Source: Lautropia sp. SCN 70-15 (lineage in GTDB: Bacteria > Pseudomonadota > Gammaproteobacteria > Burkholderiales > Burkholderiaceae_E). From it: a DNA stretch of 15,422 nucleotides. The notes under the pieces were generated by a model. That model was given only the letters and a program-made list of their open reading frames with translations. It did no database searches and had not been told where the DNA came from. Position 1 is the first letter of the stretch. Each line of letters opens with the position of its first letter. The stretch spans positions 1 to 15,422 of the forward strand of contig MEEC01000122.1 of NCBI GenBank assembly GCA_001724315.1. The letters are read 5' to 3'. Of this stretch, positions 8,836-15,422 are shown one piece after another. Made by a program: the position numbers and the translations under genes.

Positions 8836-9719
8836 GTCCATCGGACCTCCTCGCCGGTCTGCCGGGTCGCAAGGGGCCGGTGCCCGCGTTCCTGAGCCGG
8901 CCTCGCTCCGCCCCCCATCTCGCCCCAGAACACCAGCTGCAGCTCGCCCTCGGGCGTTTCGACAAGCGCGGACAGGCTCTCGACCCAGTCGCCGTCGTTG
9001 CAGTACAGCACGCCGCCGATGTCGCGGATCTCGGCCTTGTGGATGTGGCCGCAGACGACGCCGTCGAAGCCGCGCCGGCGGGCCTCGTCGGCCAGCGCCC
9101 CTTCGAAGTCGGAGATGAACGAGACGGCGTTCTTCACCCTGTGCTTCAGGTACTGCGACAGCGACCAGTAGCACAGCCCCATCCGGCTGCGCAGCCGGTT
9201 GAACCAGTGGTTCAGGGCCAGCGTCAAGGTGTACAGGCTGTCGCCGACGAAGGCCAGCCATCGCGCCCGCTGGATCACCGCGTCGAAGTGGTCCCCGTGC
9301 ACGACCCAGAAGCGCCGGCCGTCGGCGGTCAGGTGGATGGCCTCGTCCACCACCTCGATGTCGCCGAAGGCCAGGCCCACGAACTGGCGGGCGAACTCGT
9401 CGTGATTCCCCGGCACGAAGACCACGCGGGTGCCCTTGCGCGCCTTGCGCAGCAGCTTCTGCACCACGTCGTTGTGGGCGCGCGGCCAGTACCAGCCCTT
9501 GCGTAGCTGCCAGCCGTCGACGATGTCGCCGACCAGGTACAGGGTCTCGCAGTCGTGGTGCTTCAGGAAGTCGAGCAGGTACTCGGCCTTGCAGCCGGCC
9601 GTGCCCAGGTGGATGTCCGACAGCCAGATCGCCCTGCACCGCCGCGGTGCCGGCGCGACGCCCGCCGCACCGTCGTCGCGCGGATCGAGCATCTTGTCGG
9701 GCAGATCGCGTGGCTTCAT
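8832..9719 (-). CDS. LpxH-like metallophosphoesterase (UDP-2,3-diacylglucosamine diphosphatase family)
   Basis: Calcineurin-type metallophosphoesterase of 295 aa. All metal-binding blocks are present: SDIHLG (34-39), GDIVDGW (64-70), GNHDE (104-108), HGDHFD (141-146) and CGHIHKAE (223-230). The family includes enzymes that hydrolyse UDP-2,3-diacylglucosamine to lipid X in lipid A synthesis. It is longer than classical LpxH (about 240 aa), with a Pro/Arg-rich N-terminal extension (1-30) and a polar C-terminal tail (about 268-295), so it may be an LpxH2-like paralogue with another pyrophosphate or phosphodiester substrate. It overlaps the glycosyltransferase by four bases, a layout that suggests one pathway for an envelope glycolipid. 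The ribosome binding site before 9719 is weak. Confidence 0.9.
   Translation of the reverse strand: MKPRDLPDKMLDPRDDGAAGVAPAPRRCRAIWLSDIHLGTAGCKAEYLLDFLKHHDCETLYLVGDIVDGWQLRKGWYWPRAHNDVVQKLLRKARKGTRVVFVPGNHDEFARQFVGLAFGDIEVVDEAIHLTADGRRFWVVHGDHFDAVIQRARWLAFVGDSLYTLTLALNHWFNRLRSRMGLCYWSLSQYLKHRVKNAVSFISDFEGALADEARRRGFDGVVCGHIHKAEIRDIGGVLYCNDGDWVESLSALVETPEGELQLVFWGEMGGGARPAQERGHRPLATRQTGEEVRWT
8846..8851 (-). promoter_or_regulatory. Ribosome binding site of the glycosyltransferase gene
   Basis: AGGAGG on the minus strand, ten bases before ATG 8835 and four before an alternative in-frame ATG at 8841. Spacing and the ATGA overlap with the upstream stop favour 8835; 8841 would add only two residues. 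Confidence 0.65.
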
Positions 9720-9785
9720 CTCGAAGCGCAGGATGAGGCTGCCGCTTTACCCCGGCTTGACGATTCGGTGACCGGACGATGACGA

Positions 9786-9893
9786 CCGGATCCGGCATGC
9801 TTCCTGCGTGCCACCCGCCACGCACCGGAACCATGCTCCGGCGCCTCGATTCTCGCGGTAACATTGCCCCGGATCCGGCCGACGGCCGGATCC
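9786..9893. repeat. Repeated CCGGATCC palindromes upstream of the ABC binding-protein gene
   Basis: The palindrome CCGGATCCGG occurs at 9786-9795 and 9869-9878, and CCGGATCC recurs at 9886-9893. All three lie within 110 bases of the divergent gap. The last two form the arms of the hairpin at 9871-9893. Confidence 0.45.
9871..9893 (+). promoter_or_regulatory. Perfect hairpin in the leader of the ABC binding-protein gene
   Basis: GGATCCGGCC-GAC-GGCCGGATCC, a 10-bp perfect stem with a 3-base loop, 51 bases before the ATG at 9945. It could be an operator palindrome, a 5' mRNA stabiliser or an attenuator; the sequence does not decide. A TAACAT at 9859-9864 just upstream is a weak -10 candidate without a -35. 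Confidence 0.45.
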
Positions 9894-9933
9894 TGAACGA
9901 CGCCCGCGAACGCGTTGTCGAACCATCCACAGC

Positions 9934-9938
9934 GGAGG
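9934..9938 (+). promoter_or_regulatory. Ribosome binding site of the ABC binding-protein gene
   Basis: GGAGG six bases before ATG 9945. It rules out the upstream TTG at 9915, which would also spoil the signal peptide. Confidence 0.8.
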
Positions 9939-9944
9939 CATTTC

Positions 9945-11537
9945 ATGGCAGTCAGTTTCAGGCTCAGGTCGGTCATCGCGGCGGGCATCGTCGCCATGGC
10001 GACCCTGCACGGCGGGCAGGTCGCCGCCCAGGACAAGGTGCTCAAGGTCATCCCGCACTCGAACCTGGCGATCCTCGACCCGATCTGGACCACGCAGTAC
10101 ATGGTCCGCAACCACGGCTACATGATCTACGACACGCTGTTCGGCACCGACGCCAAGAGCCAGATCAAGCCGCAGATGGTCGAGTCCTGGACCGTCAGCG
10201 ACGACAACCGCCTGTGGACCTTCAAGCTGCGCAAGGGCCTGATGTTCCATGACGGCGCCCCGGTCACCGGCGAAGACGTGACCGCATCGCTGGCCCGCTG
10301 GGGCAAGCGCGACGCGATGGGCCAGAAGCTGTTCACCTTCGTCGACCGGATGGATTCGCCGGCACCCGACACCTTCCGGATCTTCCTGCGCGAAGCCTGC
10401 GGCTTCGTGCTCGAGGCGCTCGGCAAGCCGTCGTCGAACGTGCCCTTCATCATGCCGAAGCGGGTCGCAGAGACCCCGGCCGACAAGCAGATCGACGACT
10501 ACACCGGCTCGGGCCCCTACGTGTTCGTGCGCGACCAGTACAAGCCGGGCGACAAGGCGGTCTACGCCAAGTTCGACAAGTACGTGCCGCGCGACGAGCC
10601 GCCCTCGGGCACGGCCGGCGGCAAGCGGGTCTACGTGGATCGGGTGGAGTGGAACCTGGCCCTGCGTGACGCGCAGCAGCAGGTCAATGCGCTGATCCGG
10701 GGCGAGGTCGACATGATCGAGCAGCCGGCCTTCGAGTCCTACGCCGCGCTGCGCGCCGATCCGAACGTCGAGATCGTCAACTGGAACCCGCTGGGCTTCC
10801 AGTACATGCTGCGCTTCAACCACCTGCACAAGCCCTTCGACAATCCGAAGGTCAAGGCGGCGGCGCTGATGGCGCTCAACCAGGAGGCCTTCCTGAAGGC
10901 CCAGGTGGGCGACGCGAAGCTCTACAAGATCTGCGCGTCGATGTTCACCTGCGGCACGCCCTACGCGTCGAACGCCGGCGCCGAGGCCCAGAACCTGGGC
11001 AAGGGCAACCTGAAGAAGGCGCAGGAGCTGCTCAAGGCTTCGGGCTACGACGGCACGCCGATCGTGATCATGAAGCCGACCGACCTGGCCTCGATCACCA
11101 AGCTGCCCGACGTCGCCGCCCAGCTGCTGCGCTTGGCCGGCTTCAAGGTCGACCTGCAGTCGATGGACTGGAACACGCTGGTCTCGCGCCGCGCGAAGAA
11201 GGATCCGCCGGCGCAGGGCGGCTGGCACATCTTCGCCACGGCCTGGGTGTCGCCCGACATCTGGAACCCGCTGACCAACGCGGCAGTCGGTGCCGGCGGC
11301 GACAGCGCCTGGTTCGGCTGGGCGAACTCGCCGGAGATCGAGAAGCTGCGCGACCAGTTCGCCCGCGAGACCGACGAGGGCAAGAAGAAGTCGCTGGCGC
11401 AGGAAATCCAGAAGAAGGCCTTCGAGTACGGCACCCACGCGCCCCTGGGCGAGTACGTGCAGCCGGCGGCAGTCCGCAAGGGCGTCACCGGCCTGGTGAC
11501 CGCGCCGGGCAACCTCTACTGGAACATCAAGAAGTAG
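9945..11537 (+). CDS. ABC transporter substrate-binding protein, family 5 (peptide/opine/nickel type)
   Basis: Periplasmic solute receptor of an oligopeptide-type ABC importer (SBP_bac_5). The 530-aa precursor has a Sec signal peptide: basic start (SFRLR), hydrophobic core (SVIAAGIVAMATL) and a likely cut after VAA at 28. The family pattern is clear: LDPIWTTQYMVRNHGYMIYDTLFG after the mature N-terminus (in pieces LDPIWTTQY, YMIYDTLFG), then PQMVESWTVSDDNRLWTFKLRKGLMFHDGAPVTGEDV (in pieces SWTVSDDN, FKLRKGLMFHDG, VTGEDV), and the GSGPYVF and NPKVKAAALMAL blocks. Two Cys (ICASMFTCGTPYAS) sit in the region facing the ligand in this family and may form a disulfide. Substrate cannot be read from sequence: peptides are likely, but glutathione, opines or others are possible. 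Permease and ATPase genes follow after a structured 152-bp gap. Confidence 0.94.
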   Translation: MAVSFRLRSVIAAGIVAMATLHGGQVAAQDKVLKVIPHSNLAILDPIWTTQYMVRNHGYMIYDTLFGTDAKSQIKPQMVESWTVSDDNRLWTFKLRKGLMFHDGAPVTGEDVTASLARWGKRDAMGQKLFTFVDRMDSPAPDTFRIFLREACGFVLEALGKPSSNVPFIMPKRVAETPADKQIDDYTGSGPYVFVRDQYKPGDKAVYAKFDKYVPRDEPPSGTAGGKRVYVDRVEWNLALRDAQQQVNALIRGEVDMIEQPAFESYAALRADPNVEIVNWNPLGFQYMLRFNHLHKPFDNPKVKAAALMALNQEAFLKAQVGDAKLYKICASMFTCGTPYASNAGAEAQNLGKGNLKKAQELLKASGYDGTPIVIMKPTDLASITKLPDVAAQLLRLAGFKVDLQSMDWNTLVSRRAKKDPPAQGGWHIFATAWVSPDIWNPLTNAAVGAGGDSAWFGWANSPEIEKLRDQFARETDEGKKKSLAQEIQKKAFEYGTHAPLGEYVQPAAVRKGVTGLVTAPGNLYWNIKK

Positions 11538-11546
11538 ATCCTGGCC

Positions 11547-11569
11547 GGCGGCCTGCTCCGCAGGCCGCC
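11547..11569 (+). terminator. Hairpin 1 after the binding-protein gene
   Basis: GGCGGCCTGC-TCC-GCAGGCCGCC, a 10-bp perfect stem, nine bases after the TAG stop. No T-run follows, so it may be a partial terminator or a 3'-end stabiliser protecting the binding-protein mRNA. Confidence 0.5.
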
Positions 11570-11595
11570 ACCGGCCCGGTTCCCGGGCCGGTGGC
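11567..11595 (+). terminator. Hairpin 2 after the binding-protein gene
   Basis: A 13-bp perfect stem (outer G-C plus CCACCGGCCCGG pairing with CCGGGCCGGTGG) around loop TTC. Its first three bases are shared with the end of hairpin 1, so full-length versions of the two cannot form together. Confidence 0.5.
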
Positions 11596-11603
11596 CTGAC
11601 CGC

Positions 11604-11668
11604 GCGGGCGCCCGCAGGCCGGGCCGCTCGCGCGACGCGTCGGGCACTGGCGGCGCCGCTGCGCCGCC
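11604..11668 (+). repeat. Further palindrome and hairpin in the binding-protein/permease gap
   Basis: A 12-base palindrome GCGGGCGCCCGC (11604-11615) is followed by a third hairpin, GGCGGCGC-CGCT-GCGCCGCC (11649-11668, 8-bp stem). With hairpins 1 and 2 almost the whole gap is able to fold. Confidence 0.5.
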
Positions 11669-11689
11669 CCCTCTTCCGGACACGAATCG

Positions 11690-12631
11690 ATGACAGGTTT
11701 TCTGATCAAGCGGATCGCGGCCACGATCCCGGTGCTGCTGATCGTGGCGGTGCTGGTCTTCCTGATGCTGCGGCTCACGCCGGGCGACCCGGCCGCGATC
11801 ATCGCCGGCGACGCCGCGAGCCCCGAGAACATCCAGCAGATCCGCGAGCAACTGGGCCTCGAGAAGCCGCTGCCGGTGCAGTTCGGCATCTGGTTCTCGC
11901 AGCTGCTTCAGGGCGAGCTCGGTGAGTCCTACTACTTCAAGATGCAGGTCACCGAGCTGATCGCGCAGCGGCTCGAACCCACCTTCGCCCTGGCCTTCGT
12001 GACCATCGTGCTGGCGGTCGCGGTGTCGGTGCCGCTCGGCGTGCTGGCCGCCTGGCGCCACGGCGGCTGGCTGGACCGCGCGCTGATGGGCTTCTCGGTG
12101 CTCGGCTTCTCGCTGCCGGTGTTCGTGCTCGGCTACCTGCTGATCTGGCTGGTGTCGATCAAGCTCGAGTGGCTGCCGGTGCAGGGCTACTCGCGGCTGG
12201 CCGACGGCATCGTCCCCTTCCTGCGGCACATCATCCTGCCGGCGCTGGCGCTGGCGGTGATCTACATCGCGCTGATCGCGCGCGTCACCCGGGCCGCGGT
12301 CGCCGAGGTGCTCACCGAGGACTACGTGCGCACCGCGCGCGCCAAGGGCCTGCCCGAGATGCGGGTGCTGATCCGCCATGCGCTGGCCAACGCGGCGGTG
12401 CCCATCGTGACGGTGATCGGCATCGGGATCGCGCTGCTGATCGGCGGGGTCGTGGTGACCGAATCGGTGTTCGGCATCCCGGGACTCGGCCGGCTCACGG
12501 TCGACGCGGTGCTGGCGCGCGACTTCCCCACGATCCAGGGCGTGATCCTGTTCTTCTCCTTCGTCTACGTGCTGATCAACCTGCTCGTGGACCTCTCCTA
12601 CCTGGTGTTCGACCCGAGGATCCGCTACTGA
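11690..12631 (+). CDS. ABC transporter permease, DppB/OppB type
   Basis: First inner-membrane channel subunit of the importer (313 aa, typical for DppB). Six hydrophobic segments fit the BPD_transp_1 layout, and the first has the characteristic FLIKRIAATIPVLL start and the RLTPGDPA motif at 28-35. The ATPase-coupling EAA-type loop is LTEDYVRTARAKGLPEMRVL (about 208-227; in pieces LTEDYVRTARAKGL and RVLIRHAL). ESVFGIPGLGRL and the DPRIRY C-terminus are also typical. No clear ribosome binding site precedes ATG 11690 (…TTCCGGACACGAATCG), so initiation may be weak. Its TGA shares one base with the next ATG. Confidence 0.95.
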   Translation: MTGFLIKRIAATIPVLLIVAVLVFLMLRLTPGDPAAIIAGDAASPENIQQIREQLGLEKPLPVQFGIWFSQLLQGELGESYYFKMQVTELIAQRLEPTFALAFVTIVLAVAVSVPLGVLAAWRHGGWLDRALMGFSVLGFSLPVFVLGYLLIWLVSIKLEWLPVQGYSRLADGIVPFLRHIILPALALAVIYIALIARVTRAAVAEVLTEDYVRTARAKGLPEMRVLIRHALANAAVPIVTVIGIGIALLIGGVVVTESVFGIPGLGRLTVDAVLARDFPTIQGVILFFSFVYVLINLLVDLSYLVFDPRIRY

Positions 12632-13572
12632 TGACGAATCCGCACATGACCACGGCCGCCGACACGCTGTCGGTCGAGGCGGCCGACATCGTCGAGCGCC
12701 CCTCGATCTGGAGGCGCCTGGCGCGCAACTGGAGCGTGCGCATCGGCGGCGTCGCGCTCGCCCTGCTGGTCGCGATCGCGCTGGCCGCGCCGCTGCTGGG
12801 CACCGTCGATCCCACGCTCTTCGATCCGTCGAGCCGCGACCTGCTGCCCGGCGCCACCGGCGAGATCATGACGATGGAGGGCGAGATGGTGGCCCACGAG
12901 TTCGTCATGGGCTCGGACTCCTTCGGCCGCGACATCTACAGCCGCGTGATCTACGGCACCCAGGTCTCGCTGATCGTGGGCATCGCCTGCGCGCTGGTCT
13001 CCACCTTCCTCGGTGTGCTGGCTGGGCTGGGCTCGGGCTACATCCGCTGGCTCGACGGCCCGCTGATGCGGGTGATGGACGGGATCATGGCGATCCCCGG
13101 AATCCTGATCGCGATCGCGCTGGTCGCGCTGTGGAAGGCCAGCCTGATGACCGTCATCGTCGCGATCGCCATTCCCGAGATCCCGCGGGTGACGCGGCTG
13201 GTGCGCTCGCTGGTGCTCACCATCCGCGAGGAACCCTACGTGGAGGCGGCGCTGTCCCTCGGCACGCCGGGCTGGAAGATCATGTTCGGGCACATCCTGC
13301 CCAACACGGTGGCGCCGCTGATCGTGCAGGCAACCTACATCTGCGCGTCGGCGATCCTCGTGGAGGCCATCCTGTCCTTCCTCGGCGTGGGCCTGCCCAC
13401 CGACATCCCCACCTGGGGCAACATCATGGCCGAGGGCCGGGTGCAGTTCCAGCAGTACCCGCACAACGTGTTCTTCCCCGGCATCTTCCTGGCGGTCACC
13501 GTGCTGGCGGTGAACATCCTGGGCGACGGGCTGCGCGACACGCTGGACCCGAAGATGGCCAAGCGGGTCTGA
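12631..13572 (+). CDS. ABC transporter permease, DppC/OppC type
   Basis: Second channel subunit of the importer (313 aa). It has the OppC-type N-terminal part with one helix (about 38-55), a periplasmic stretch, then GSDSFGRDIYSRVIYG at 94-109 and the permease domain (about 112-300). The EAA-type loop reads EEPYVEAALSLGTPGWKIMF (200-219). LSFLGVGLPTDIPTWGNI at 248-265 and NILGDGLRDTLDPK at 295-308 are diagnostic for DppC. The stretch at about 76-92, before the SDSFGRD motif, is Met/Glu-rich and looks longer than in DppC. The start is the ATG overlapping the previous TGA by one base, so translation is likely coupled. Confidence 0.95.
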   Translation: MTNPHMTTAADTLSVEAADIVERPSIWRRLARNWSVRIGGVALALLVAIALAAPLLGTVDPTLFDPSSRDLLPGATGEIMTMEGEMVAHEFVMGSDSFGRDIYSRVIYGTQVSLIVGIACALVSTFLGVLAGLGSGYIRWLDGPLMRVMDGIMAIPGILIAIALVALWKASLMTVIVAIAIPEIPRVTRLVRSLVLTIREEPYVEAALSLGTPGWKIMFGHILPNTVAPLIVQATYICASAILVEAILSFLGVGLPTDIPTWGNIMAEGRVQFQQYPHNVFFPGIFLAVTVLAVNILGDGLRDTLDPKMAKRV

Positions 13573-13576
13573 TCCG

Positions 13577-15217
13577 ATGAACACCTCCGAGATGAACAAG
13601 CAAGCCTCCGGCCCCGTCCTCGAGATCCGCAATCTCTCCATCGCCCTGCCCCGCGGCGGCGACCGCAAGCGTGCCGTCGCGGACGTGAGCCTGACCGTGA
13701 ACCGCGGCGAGATCGTCTGCCTGGTCGGCGAGTCCGGCTCGGGCAAGTCGGTGATCGCGCAAGCGGTGATGGGCCTGCTGCCGAAGCAGTTGCCGGTGCT
13801 GGGCGGCGAGATCCTGCTCGAAGGCGAGAACATCGCGCAGGCCAGCGAATCGCGGCTGCGCGAGCTGCGCTGCGTGCGCATGTCGATGATCTTCCAGGAG
13901 CCGATGACCGCGCTCAACCCGGTCATGCGCTGCGGCGCGCAGATCGACGAAGTGCTGGCCATGCACACGAAGCTGGGGCCGGCCGAGCGCCGCCAGCGGG
14001 TGCGCCAGGTGATCGAGGAAGTCGGCCTGCCCGACCCCGACCGGATGTACGACTCCTACCCGCACCAGCTGTCGGGCGGCCAGCGCCAGCGGATCATGAT
14101 CGCGATGGCGCTGATCCTGGAGCCGGTGCTGCTGATCGCCGACGAGCCGACCACCGCGCTCGACGTGACCACGCAGGCGCAGATCCTGCGGCTGATCGCC
14201 GACCTCCAGCTCAAGCACGGCACCGGCGTGCTGTTCATCACCCACGACTTCGGCGTGGTGGCCGAGATCGCCGATCGCGTGGCGGTGCTGCGGCTGGGCG
14301 ACATGGTCGAGACCGGCACCAAGCAGGCGGTGCTCACCGACCCGCAGCACGCGTACACGAAGATGCTGATCGGCTCGGTGCCCAGCGTGAAGCCTCGCCA
14401 CCGCGGCGCGGACGAGAACGCCCCGGTGGTGCTGAAGACCGAGAAGCTGGGCAAGATCTACTCGAGCGGCGGCTTCTTCGCGCCGAAGCACGAAGTGCGC
14501 GCCGCCGCCGACGTGTCGCTGCAGATCCGGCGCGGCCAGACGCTGGGCATCGTCGGCGAGTCAGGCTCGGGCAAGTCCACCGTGGCCCGCTGCATCGCGC
14601 GGCTGATCGACCCGACCACCGGCACCGTCGAGATCGGCGGCGAGAACATCGCGAGGATGTCGCACCGCGACCTGCGCCCGCTGCGCCGGCGCATCCAGGT
14701 GGTCTTCCAGGACCCCTACCGCTCGCTGAACCCGCGGCGCACCGTGGGCGAGTCGATCATCGAGGGACCGCTGAACTACGGCACCTCGCGCAAGGAGGCG
14801 ATGGCCCGCGCCCGCGAGCTGATGGAGCTGGTGCGGCTCGACCCGGCGTCGCTCGACCGCTACCCGCACCAGTTCTCGGGCGGCCAGCGCCAGCGCATCT
14901 GCATCGCCCGCGCGCTGGCCATGGAGCCCGAGCTGCTGATCGCCGACGAGGCCGTCTCGGCGCTCGACGTGTCGGTGCAGGCCCAGGTCATGCGCCTGCT
15001 CGACGAGATCCGCGACCGCCTGCACCTGGCGATGCTGTTCATCACCCACGACCTTCGGGTGGCGGCGCAGGTCTGCGATCACGTGATGGTGATGTCCAAG
15101 GGACAGGTGGTGGAGTACGGGCCGGCGGGGGAGGTGTTCGGGAATCCGAAGCACGAGTACACGCAGGCGCTGTTCGCCGCGGCGCCCGGGCGCGACTTCG
15201 CGTTCGCGGCGGGCTGA
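13577..15217 (+). CDS. ABC transporter ATP-binding protein with two fused nucleotide-binding domains (DppD-DppF fusion type)
   Basis: Cytoplasmic motor of the importer: one 546-aa chain holds two ATPase domains that are separate DppD and DppF in E. coli, as in GsiA-like proteins. Domain 1 has Walker A GESGSGKS (51-58), signature LSGGQRQR (165-172), Walker B LLIADE (185-190) and switch His223. Domain 2 has Walker A GESGSGKS (327-334), signature FSGGQRQR (433-440), Walker B LLIADE (453-458) and His491. All catalytic residues look intact in both halves. The OppD/F-type C-terminal segments (HAYTKMLIGSVP at 258-269; HEYTQALFAAAPG at 526-538) follow each domain. ATG 13577 lies four bases after the DppC stop with no clear ribosome binding site. 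It closes the operon. Confidence 0.96.
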   Translation: MNTSEMNKQASGPVLEIRNLSIALPRGGDRKRAVADVSLTVNRGEIVCLVGESGSGKSVIAQAVMGLLPKQLPVLGGEILLEGENIAQASESRLRELRCVRMSMIFQEPMTALNPVMRCGAQIDEVLAMHTKLGPAERRQRVRQVIEEVGLPDPDRMYDSYPHQLSGGQRQRIMIAMALILEPVLLIADEPTTALDVTTQAQILRLIADLQLKHGTGVLFITHDFGVVAEIADRVAVLRLGDMVETGTKQAVLTDPQHAYTKMLIGSVPSVKPRHRGADENAPVVLKTEKLGKIYSSGGFFAPKHEVRAAADVSLQIRRGQTLGIVGESGSGKSTVARCIARLIDPTTGTVEIGGENIARMSHRDLRPLRRRIQVVFQDPYRSLNPRRTVGESIIEGPLNYGTSRKEAMARARELMELVRLDPASLDRYPHQFSGGQRQRICIARALAMEPELLIADEAVSALDVSVQAQVMRLLDEIRDRLHLAMLFITHDLRVAAQVCDHVMVMSKGQVVEYGPAGEVFGNPKHEYTQALFAAAPGRDFAFAAG

Positions 15218-15279
15218 CCGCTCCCGGAGCGTCTGCGCCCGGGCAGGGAGCGGGGGCCGGCTTCTCCGGACACGGTGCT

Positions 15280-15304
15280 GCGGCCCCGCCTTTGGCGGGG
15301 CTGC
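15280..15304 (+). terminator. Hairpin downstream of the ABC operon
   Basis: GCCCCGCC-TTT-GGCGGGGC (15283-15301), extended by three more pairs including one G-T to an 11-bp stem, 62 bases after the ATPase stop. There is no T-run, so it may be a weak or Rho-assisted end. The rest of 15218-15422 shows no convincing gene. Confidence 0.45.
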
Positions 15305-15422
15305 CCTCGCCTTCGTCGTCCGCGGCGGCTCGGGCGCAACTCGCGGTCCCTGCGGGACCGCTCGGACAGCGCCCTCGCTGATCGCCGCTCCCTTCCGAAG
15401 CGCTCGCCTTGCACAGGCGCCC

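Noticed and set aside
9757..9785. TTGACG as a -35 box for the binding-protein gene
   Set aside because: No acceptable -10 lies 16-18 bases downstream (TGACGA region), so I did not call a promoter.
6082..9930. Minus-strand open frame of 1282 codons
   Set aside because: It joins shadow frames opposite fumarase and across the LpxH-like gene with the real glycosyltransferase in the middle. Only 8835 to about 7790 has family-like sequence; the rest is Arg/His/Gln-rich, typical of antisense frames in GC-rich DNA.
9915..9944. Upstream TTG start for the binding-protein gene
   Set aside because: It adds ten polar residues before the signal peptide and has no ribosome binding site, whereas ATG 9945 has GGAGG at six bases.
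9747..11438. Minus-strand open frame of 563 codons opposite the binding-protein gene
   Set aside because: Repeats of Val/Leu/Asp/His/Arg of the kind seen antisense to GC-rich genes; the plus strand has a complete secreted protein with signal peptide and ribosome binding site.
15079..15414. Minus-strand open frame of 111 codons at the right edge
   Set aside because: Arg/Ser/Gly-rich throughout, overlaps the end of the ATPase gene antisense, and has no family-like motif.

Overview
The window is GC-rich DNA (about two thirds G+C by eye) with dense genes, short gaps, 4-base and 1-base stop/start overlaps and long spurious antisense reading frames. Protein types and gene order suggest the chromosome of a betaproteobacterium, probably of the order Burkholderiales; this is an inference from family resemblance, not a database match. 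I see no phage, transposon, plasmid, CRISPR, tRNA or rRNA signal.

Region 1 (1-5305, minus strand) reads as one acetate uptake and activation operon: acs (acetyl-CoA synthetase), a small YggT-like membrane protein, a TPR protein, a DUF4212 small symporter subunit, and a large sodium:solute symporter of the VC_2705 type that runs off the left edge. The symporter has a long Ala/charged insert and a textbook EF-hand calcium-loop sequence. Upstream of acs are two 9-base direct repeats (period 11) beside a plausible -10 box, as for an activator-dependent promoter.

Region 2 (5306-7770, plus strand) starts with a 244-bp divergent gap holding GGTGAC inverted repeats. A UPF0114/YqhA-type membrane protein (TTG start, strong ribosome binding site) and a class I [4Fe-4S] fumarase follow.

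Region 3 (7757-9719, minus strand) is a two-gene unit: an LpxH-like metallophosphoesterase coupled by an ATGA overlap to a GT4 glycosyltransferase. The glycosyltransferase fold is complete but its frame has no stop where the fold ends. It stays open antisense through the whole fumarase gene, so the true 3' end is unresolved (frameshift, lost stop or sequence error).

Region 4 (9720-15217, plus strand) is a complete oligopeptide-type ABC importer: family 5 substrate-binding protein, two permeases and one protein carrying both ATPase domains. A perfect hairpin precedes the binding-protein gene, and three perfect hairpins plus a 12-base palindrome fill the 152-bp gap after it, as if to set the binding-protein/permease expression ratio. 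The last 205 bp hold a hairpin without a T-run and no convincing gene.

Most of the window is recognisable core metabolism and transport. The points most worth checking are the glycosyltransferase 3' end, the EF-hand loop and insert in the symporter, the acs upstream repeats, the two unexplained genes inside the acetate operon, and the structured RNA segments around the ABC binding-protein gene.
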